A stretch of DNA of 5,747 nt from DALYDK01 sp964477125 (GTDB lineage Bacteria > Patescibacteriota > Saccharimonadia > Saccharimonadales > CAIOMD01). The notes under the pieces are model-generated. The model was not told where the DNA came from and searched no databases. It worked only from the letters and a program-made list of their open reading frames with translations. The stretch lies in contig CAYZCZ010000035.1 in NCBI GenBank assembly GCA_964477125.1, positions 1-5,747 of the forward strand, read 5' to 3'. Position 1 is the first letter of the stretch. The number at the start of each line of letters is the position of its first letter. Position numbers and translations under genes: made by a program. Shown piece after piece: positions 5,700-5,747 of this stretch.

Positions 5700-5705
5700 G
5701 GAGGG
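5700..5705 (+). promoter_or_regulatory. Shine-Dalgarno sequence that decides the TTG start at 5713
   Basis: GGAGGG lies 7 nt before TTG 5713, an ideal distance. The same frame also offers TTG 5680, TTG 5689 and GTG 5698, but only 5713 has a ribosome binding site. It is the one clear Shine-Dalgarno sequence in the window; the other starts lack one or have only a short GAGG. Confidence 0.6.
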
Positions 5706-5712
5706 ATTCGCC

Positions 5713-5747
5713 TTGAAACGAAAGAAAATTATTTTCGTTAATCCAAC
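5713..5747 (+). CDS. 5' end of an unidentified gene (cut by window edge)
   Basis: A TTG start behind a good Shine-Dalgarno sequence opens a frame that reads MKRKKIIFVNP and runs off the window. A basic tip followed by a hydrophobic beta strand and Asn-Pro is typical of the first strand of a Rossmann-like or kinase fold. Diacylglycerol/sphingosine-type lipid kinases often begin this way (strand, then NP). That would suit the lipid genes nearby, but glycosyltransferases and other families start similarly. With 11 residues visible I cannot assign a function. The frame is open from 5680, after TAG at 5677. Confidence 0.5.
   Translation, partial: MKRKKIIFVNP

Noticed and set aside
1..5747. CRISPR array, insertion sequence or phage genes
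   Set aside because: No regularly spaced repeats, transposase motifs, terminal inverted repeats or phage-like proteins are visible. The notable content is metabolic.

Overview
This is an AT-rich stretch of bacterial chromosome. It reads in the standard bacterial code, with no internal TGA in any gene and TAA, TAG and TGA all used as stops. Genes are tightly packed, with 4-6 bp spacings, a 4 bp start/stop overlap and a convergent 3' overlap. Most starts lack a Shine-Dalgarno sequence, and two lie 7-9 nt after a perfect TATAAT box, which suggests leaderless mRNAs. Together with lipid genes suited to using imported fatty acids, this looks like a small-genome bacterium, possibly of the Patescibacteria/CPR (Saccharibacteria-like). 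That placement is an inference; no rRNA or other phylogenetic marker is present.

Layout. Positions 1-62 hold a possible 3' end of a tRNA or tRNA-like RNA, then a terminator. About 190 bases without a recognisable gene follow. A leftward unit comes next: a DedA/YqaA-like membrane protein (435-986), a 47-codon small ORF 4 nt behind it (287-430), and a terminator (252-276). Diverging from it is a rightward pair: a YnbA-like CDP-alcohol phosphatidyltransferase (1042-1647) and a CdsA/YnbB-like phosphatidate cytidylyltransferase (1653-2615). Converging on that pair, with a 21 bp 3' overlap, is a leftward pair read from 5392: an 819-residue fusion of acyl-activating enzyme, acyl carrier protein and PlsC acyltransferase (2933-5392), and holo-ACP synthase acpS (2595-2936). 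To the right are 320 bases with a good leftward promoter, a stem-loop plus terminator that may be a small RNA, and a leader with a strong Shine-Dalgarno sequence. The first codons of a rightward gene start at TTG 5713 and run off the window.

How the genes fit together (inference). AcpS would load phosphopantetheine onto Ser563 of the fusion's own carrier domain. The AMP-binding domain would activate a free fatty acid and pass it to that arm, and the PlsC domain would transfer it to a glycerol-phosphate or lysophosphatidate acceptor. CdsA would turn phosphatidate into CDP-diacylglycerol, and the YnbA-like enzyme would exchange CMP for an alcohol to give a phospholipid. The DedA-like protein may move a lipid across the membrane. 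The window therefore encodes most of a short route from scavenged fatty acid to phospholipid.
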